NCBI GenBank assembly: GCA_905182995.1
Contig: CAJJDP010000087.1
Coordinates: forward strand, 304,829 to 368,828
Reading direction: 5' to 3'
Origin: Paramecium octaurelia
Taxonomy: Eukaryota > Ciliophora > Oligohymenophorea > Peniculida > Parameciidae
Length of the DNA stretch: 64,000 nucleotides
Shown piece by piece: positions 59,283-64,000 of the stretch. Numbering within the stretch: position 1 is the first letter of the stretch; each line of letters opens with the position of its first letter. Below the pieces are notes generated by a model. It did no database searches, was not told where the DNA came from, and worked only from the letters and a program-made list of their open reading frames with translations. Made by a program: the position numbers and the translations under genes.

Positions 59283-60304
59283 ATGTAATATTCACAATCA
59301 ATATAGAAGTATAGGAAATCGACTAGCTCTCCAATTCTTAAACCGCAGAGTCTACCTACAATAAATGAATTGAGATTTGCAATGAGAACCAGAGCAGGAA
59401 GTGATCAATAGCATTCAGTCAAGATTAACTAGGACAGTTTTATTGCTTGTAGATTGTATAAGGAATAATAATGATAGTAATGGCTATTAATTCTTTGCTA
59501 TATGTGATGGTCATGGTTAAAATGGGCATCTAGTATCATAATACCTTAAGAAAAACATCCCAAGTATAAATCATAAGAATTAGTCATTCTAAGGAATTAT
59601 CTCAAGGACATGTCATTAAATTCAGAGGGGATCAACTAAGCAATTATTCGATCATTCTTGAAAATTAATAAGGACCTATTTCAGACCAACATAGACACCA
59701 ATTTGGCTGGATCCACCTTGGTCTCAATATTGATGAAAGACTAACAAGTAGAATGGCCATTTATTCCTTAGATATTCTGTGCAAATGTAGGTGATTCAAG
59801 AGCAATTATCTGTCAAAAAGTGAATACTTGGATGGCCATCTAAATAAGTGTTGATCACAAGCCAAATAATGCAAAAGAGAGAGCTCGAATAGTAAATGCA
59901 GATGGCAGGATATCATAAAGAAAGACTTCAGAAGGATATCCTGCCGGTCCTGAAAGAGTGTATCTCGCTTTTTCAGACACTCCAGGATTAGCAATGACAA
60001 GAAGTTTTGGGGATAAAATTGGCTCTAAAGTTGGAGTCATAGCAGAACCAGGTATTGGTGATTTATACTAAATACAGAGATATTGGAATTTAAGAAAACT
60101 AAAGCCCATAAATTTATAGTTCTAGCCTCAGATGGCGTTTGGGATTAATTGACAAATGACGAGGTTATGGATTTGATACTGCCTTATTTCAAGGATAAAT
60201 AGGTTGAATTGGCCACTGAAAGAGTTGTGAGAGAGGCCTTTAATAGATGGAAGCAGTTTTCTGTTCTGAGAGATGATATAACTTGCATAGTAATATTTTT
60301 ATGA
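59283..60304 (+). CDS. PP2C-type Ser/Thr phosphatase
   Basis: 317 residues; ATG 59283, introns 59456-59477, 59564-59583 and 60052-60077, TGA 60302-60304. PP2C motifs in order: RTRAGSDQ, KINQDSF, FFAICDGHGQNGH (D68-G-H-G), NLAGSTLVSILMK, FCANVGDSRAII, SVDHKPNNAKERARI, GLAMTRSFGD, LASDGVWDQLTNDEV and RDDITCIVIF. All metal-binding aspartates are kept. PP2Cs dephosphorylate Ser/Thr and need Mg/Mn. Divergent from the Aurora-like kinase. Two of its introns are needed to restore the DGHG region in frame. Confidence 0.93.
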
Positions 60305-60342
60305 TTGATATTATCCAATATTGTTAATATTAATTAAATTAT

Positions 60343-61715
60343 ATGCTAATTCCTTTTTTTACTTTCATTTTAGTCGTCTAACTTATTCGTACTTAATAAA
60401 TGGATAATATAACTGTCATTTTTAATGCAGATAACTCATGGAAAGCAAATATGAATACTGAAAAAGAATCCATTTTTTAAGTTAACAAGTTATACACAAA
60501 ATATTGTTATGTCAGGATTAGTTTATTAAAAAGCGATCCTGGTCTACTTATAATCGCAGATTATCAAATTTTACCGAATACTAGCTTTCATGAAAATTAT
60601 AAACAAGGAGAAAAGATAGATAGAATAAGGTAAATTATTTTTAATTATATTCTATTTTAGCCAAATCGAAAATAGAAAAACTAGGTTTCTTAAATTAAAG
60701 ACTGGAATGGGTCAAATCTATATTTATGTCAAGGCAAACAATACAAATAATATATACAACATTTCGATTATTGGGAGTAATGAAGAATATTGTGACAATG
60801 ACTGTAATAACAACGGAATTTGTTAGGTATACTTAATTACAATTATAAGGCTAAAGGATGTATTTGTAATAAGTCTATTATTGGGAATGATTGTAATCTG
60901 ATTGCTGAAGAAGTGTTTGTAGGAACATCAAAATTACTCAATATATCGACTGAAAAATAAATAAAATATTTCTATATAGATATAAGCCCTTTGAAGAATT
61001 AAAAACTTAAAATTGATTTTAATGTGTCATATCCTTTGAATTCAATAGACGATATGAGTGATCTCTGTTTAACTTTTTGGTCTACTCCAGGAAAAAGTCT
61101 AATAACAAAAGATCATTATGATTATGAAGATTAATTCCCCCTTTACTATTATGTTTACTGGCAATTAATAGGTATAAAGCAAGGATTTTCAGAAATTTTT
61201 TATGAAATTCCACCTAATTTAGCTGTTTTTTAAAATTAATTTTTAACCTTTGCAGTAACAAAAGATTGGGATACAGATGACAATACTATATTATAGATGA
61301 ATTTTATTTAAGATGGTATTACTGATGATGATGAAATGTTGTATGAGGATGAGAATGATGATAGCGATAAAACTAATAAGTTACTTTCCATCATCATCCC
61401 AATTGTCGTTGTTACACTAATAACACTTACAGTCATAGTTTGGTATCTGAAAAGGAGAAAACGTTTAGTTAAGGGTGTAGCTAAATAGAACCAGTAACAA
61501 TAAAATGTTCAAGAGCCTGAAAAATGTGGGATATGCTTGGAGGATCTTAATACTGCATATAAGGCAATAATCAAGATTTAATGTGGGTAAATAACATTGA
61601 ATAATTTAGTCATCAATTCCATCTCGTATGCATACAAGATTGGGGTAAAAAACAATAAGGAGAAAAGTAATGTCCATTTTGCAGAAGACAGTTTAATCCT
61701 GATCAACTTTAATGA
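60343..61715 (+). CDS. EGF-like, single-pass, RING-H2 protein (membrane E3 ligase), copy 1
   Basis: 431 residues; ATG 60343 gives a signal peptide (MLIPFFTFILVVQLI); introns 60630-60660, 60827-60849 and 61587-61609; TGA 61713-61715. Extracellular part: two regions around an EGF-like module CDNDCNNNGIC...CICNKSIIGNDC. TM helix at 329-351 (LSIIIPIVVVTLITLTVIVW). Cytosolic RING-H2: CGICLEDL (C377-C380), QCGHQFHLVCIQDW and QCPFCRRQ. This layout fits transmembrane ubiquitin ligases. The gene at 61841 is a tandem paralogue with the same order. The ligand for the EGF part is unknown. Confidence 0.87.
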
Positions 61716-61840
61716 TATATTACTTATTTTTTACCAGTGAATATATAGGTATTTATGACTGTTACAAATCAACCAAAAAAGACAATATCAATTTAAATTA
61801 CTATAGAAAGGTTGTAATTTTAGTATTAAACTTATTATAA

Positions 61841-63237
61841 ATGATTAATGTTATGTTTTTCGTCTCATACTGCCTAGCCTAAGTTATTGAAGTTAAGTTC
61901 AATTAATAATCAAGCTGGTCAGGTGAGTTCAAGAATTCAACAAACAATACCTTTAGGATTACACCTTAGGACAAGGTCGAATAATTTTACTATATTAAAG
62001 TTGAACTAAATATCACAAATCCAAAATTTATGTTGTTAGCTCAAAAGAATTACCCGATTTCAAATCCATTTTCGCCAATACTATTGGATGGAGAAAATAT
62101 TGATGCAACAAAGTACATTACCTTCACAATAATTTTATAGTCAATATGAAAACCGTGATTTAAGATATCTCAAAATTGCATCTATTGATCAACCTATTTA
62201 TATTACTACATTGGGTGAATAGGTTGATTATAAGATATCAATTGAAAAATCAGAGAATCATAACTTTTGCTAGAATCAATGTTCATATCAAGGCGATTGT
62301 CAGGTATCATTACACTTATTCTAGAAACAAGGTTGTTTTTGTCTACCCGGTTATACAGGAATAGATTGTAGTCAAAATGCCATTCCCATAATAGATAATA
62401 TGTCACTTCATGGAAACTAAAGTGAATAAACATACTTTTCATTATTATATTTACCTACAACTTCTCTTTAGGGTTATTAATACGCTCTAAAATTTAAAGT
62501 AATTTACTCCTTTTGAGTATTAGACAAATAACTATGTTGGTTTATAAATTATAGTCTACAAGACTTCAGCTATCATTAATCCAAAGGAACAACTCTTAGC
62601 TGACCCAAATTTATGTGATATCTACTAAGTTTCTAAAAATAAAGAATTAGAACTACTTCTGAGAGTACCTGATATTCCTTAGCAAAGAAATAGATTAAAT
62701 TTTGCAATTAAAACTATTTCTGCTGATTTTTTATCGCAAGATCTAGAGATCTCTTTAAAAGAATATGTCGAAGAGGAAGTTACTGAATTATCAGACACTA
62801 TGATAATTATCATTTCGATTGGGTGTGTTGTTTTTGTATCCTTAATCATAATGTTCTGCTGTTATAAACAGTATAGAAGAAAATAAGCACAAAGTAGAAG
62901 GATGATGCAGAATTAAGAACCTCTGCATTCAGGACATGAGAACCATCCTATTATACAAGAATAGATCAATCTTGACGAAGTTTGTTAAAAAAATTGCTTA
63001 TGTAAACTTTCTTCAAAGGAAATCAATCCAGAGGAGTATTGCTCTATTTGCTTAGAACCTCTAGATTCAACTTAAGAAGTCAGATAAACTAGATGCCAGT
63101 AATTATTATGAATTATTCTTAGTCATAATTTTCATATCAAATGCATAAATTTGTGGTTGGAGAAAGCGAAGCATGAATGTCCAATTTGTAGATAATAACT
63201 TGAACTTAAACCCTAAGATGAAATTATGAGAACTTGA
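61841..63237 (+). CDS. EGF-like, single-pass, RING-H2 protein (membrane E3 ligase), copy 2
   Basis: 432 residues; ATG 61841 with signal peptide (MINVMFFVSYCLA); introns 62113-62140, 62304-62324 (21 nt, 3n, stopless), 62499-62523 and 63099-63122; TGA 63235-63237. EGF-like CQNQCSYQGDC...CFCLPGYTGIDC; TM helix 296-318 (IIIISIGCVVFVSLIIMFC); RING CSICLEPL, TRCHHNFHIKC and HECPICRQQ. The same module order and similar intron positions (EGF and RING) as the upstream gene show tandem duplication. A Cys pair precedes the RING (CQKNCLC). Substrate unknown. Confidence 0.88.
62304..62324 (+). other. 21-nt stopless 3n intron
   Basis: GTATCA...TTCTAG inside the EGF module of copy 2. Retention would insert seven residues without a stop. 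Copy 1 has a 23-nt intron at the matching place (60827). Confidence 0.6.
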
Positions 63238-63354
63238 AGAATTTAATCAATATTTGGTTAGACTAAATTATTGATTTAAGTGCATTTATATTTAAATATG
63301 CATTTAACTTATTACTTTCTTTAATATTTTATATATCTATAGGATAAAAGATAT

Positions 63355-64000
63355 TCATTATCTTTTATCAAATTTTTCTGACTTCGCCTCCTTCTCTTTG
63401 AATTCTCTTCTATCCATTTCATACTGTTTTTCATTAAAGAGTTAACATTCCTAGAATTCCCCCACTTATTATAAGGCACTTTGAATCTACTTCAGATCAT
63501 ATTCCTAATTGAACTCAATGTAAATATATTTATAATGGATAATACGATAAGCTGATATGTCAAATTGTTGTTGTTTTAAAGCATTAATAATATTGTCAAA
63601 GACTTACTTTTAAAATTATATTCTTTGAGTTTTCTAGACCTATTATTAATTTTTTCTCTCTTCCTCTGGGAATTTGATGTAAATTATGTATTTCTATGTT
63701 AACTTAATGTCTTCAGCAGCATTCAAATTAATACTGTAATTGTTTTTAAATTAATTTAGTTTATTCTTTTGACTCAATAATTCTTGTTGGGTAAAGTCCT
63801 TTGTCAAATTGATAAATATAAATCCAGTCATATAGGCATCAAACCCAGCAGTATGATAAGCATTTTAATCTAGATTCACATCTATTTAAATGTAATTCAT
63901 GTTGTTTTTTATGAATTCAGCCAGATTTTCAACAGAAGTTGATGTCTCAAATTTACTTCTGATTTTTTCCAATGGCTAAGCAGATTAAATGATGTATTTT
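63355..64000 (-). CDS. PARN/CAF1-type poly(A) ribonuclease, 5' truncated
   Basis: About 215 residues of the C-terminal part; the gene continues past 64000. It holds the last catalytic block of a DEDDh nuclease, NAYHTAGFDAYMTGFIFI, where PARN has H.AGYDAY.TG. The conserved His and Asp of HTAGFD are present. The upstream KYIIQSAQPLEKI fits PARN as well. Downstream is a PARN-like RRM region (IIYIKFPEEE, IHYKYIYIEFNQEYD) and a lysine-rich tail, TGA 63357-63355. Such enzymes shorten poly(A) tails or trim non-coding RNA. No intron appears in this part. TOE1 or CAF1-like is an alternative. Confidence 0.8.

Noticed and set aside
1..64000. Retained internal eliminated sequences, transposons, telomeric repeats, CRISPR, tRNA or rRNA
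   Set aside because: I looked for TA-bounded insertions interrupting genes, terminal inverted repeats, C4A2/C3A3 runs and tRNA T-loops and saw none I could support by eye.

Overview
This is AT-rich, very gene-dense protist DNA that reads as a Paramecium-type ciliate macronuclear chromosome. In frame after frame TAA and TAG must be read as glutamine and only TGA ends a protein. This is visible directly in conserved proteins such as VPS29, SmD1, NDC80, protein kinases, P-type ATPases and a CNG-type K+ channel. Nearly every gene that needed splicing becomes one open frame once tiny GT...AG introns of 20-31 nt are removed. A standard-code ORF finder therefore shatters most genes. All models below were built by hand with the ciliate code, and each model gives a coding length divisible by three. 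Intergenic spaces are short, mostly tens to a few hundred bases. I see no operons, CRISPR arrays, rRNA, convincing tRNA or transposons.

Layout. 1-10.5 kb: 3' part of a WD40 protein, a MORN-repeat protein, an unidentified minus-strand gene, LRR and TPR proteins and a small membrane protein. 10.9-21 kb: an E2F transcription factor, a possible BAR protein, a CNG-type K+ channel carrying a zinc knuckle, an NDUFA9-like Rossmann protein, a Ser/Thr kinase and two small unknown proteins. 22-37.7 kb: DPM3, a multi-pass membrane protein, a P4 flippase, two coiled-coil proteins, a B-box protein, SmD1, a PMCA-like P-type ATPase that has lost its phosphorylated aspartate, and a 2-phosphoglycerate-kinase-like P-loop kinase. 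38-49 kb: a coiled-coil protein, a weak gene plus a possible relic, a SPRY-like protein, a HEAT protein, another coiled-coil protein, VPS29, a SET-domain protein and small basic or membrane proteins. 49-64 kb: NDC80, an assembly duplication around a single N at 52067, a large unknown gene, a putative N-myristoylated protein, a sperm-tail PG-rich (SHIPPO/STPG) protein, an Aurora-like kinase, a PP2C phosphatase, two tandem EGF-TM-RING genes and the 3' part of a PARN/CAF1-type deadenylase.

Functionally the content is housekeeping plus ciliate cell biology: cilium-associated repeat proteins (MORN, STPG), mitosis (NDC80, Aurora-like kinase), membrane excitability and lipid or ion transport, retromer, RNA processing and ubiquitin ligases. 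No single multi-gene system stands out as new. The strongest individual oddities are the pseudo-PMCA, the zinc-knuckle channel, the SET protein with a second half-SET unit, a VPS29 with altered metal ligands, and two divergent gene pairs whose start codons are only 8 and 13 bp apart. The 1337-bp perfect repeat flanking the N is almost certainly an assembly artefact, so gene content at 50.7-53.4 kb should not be counted twice.
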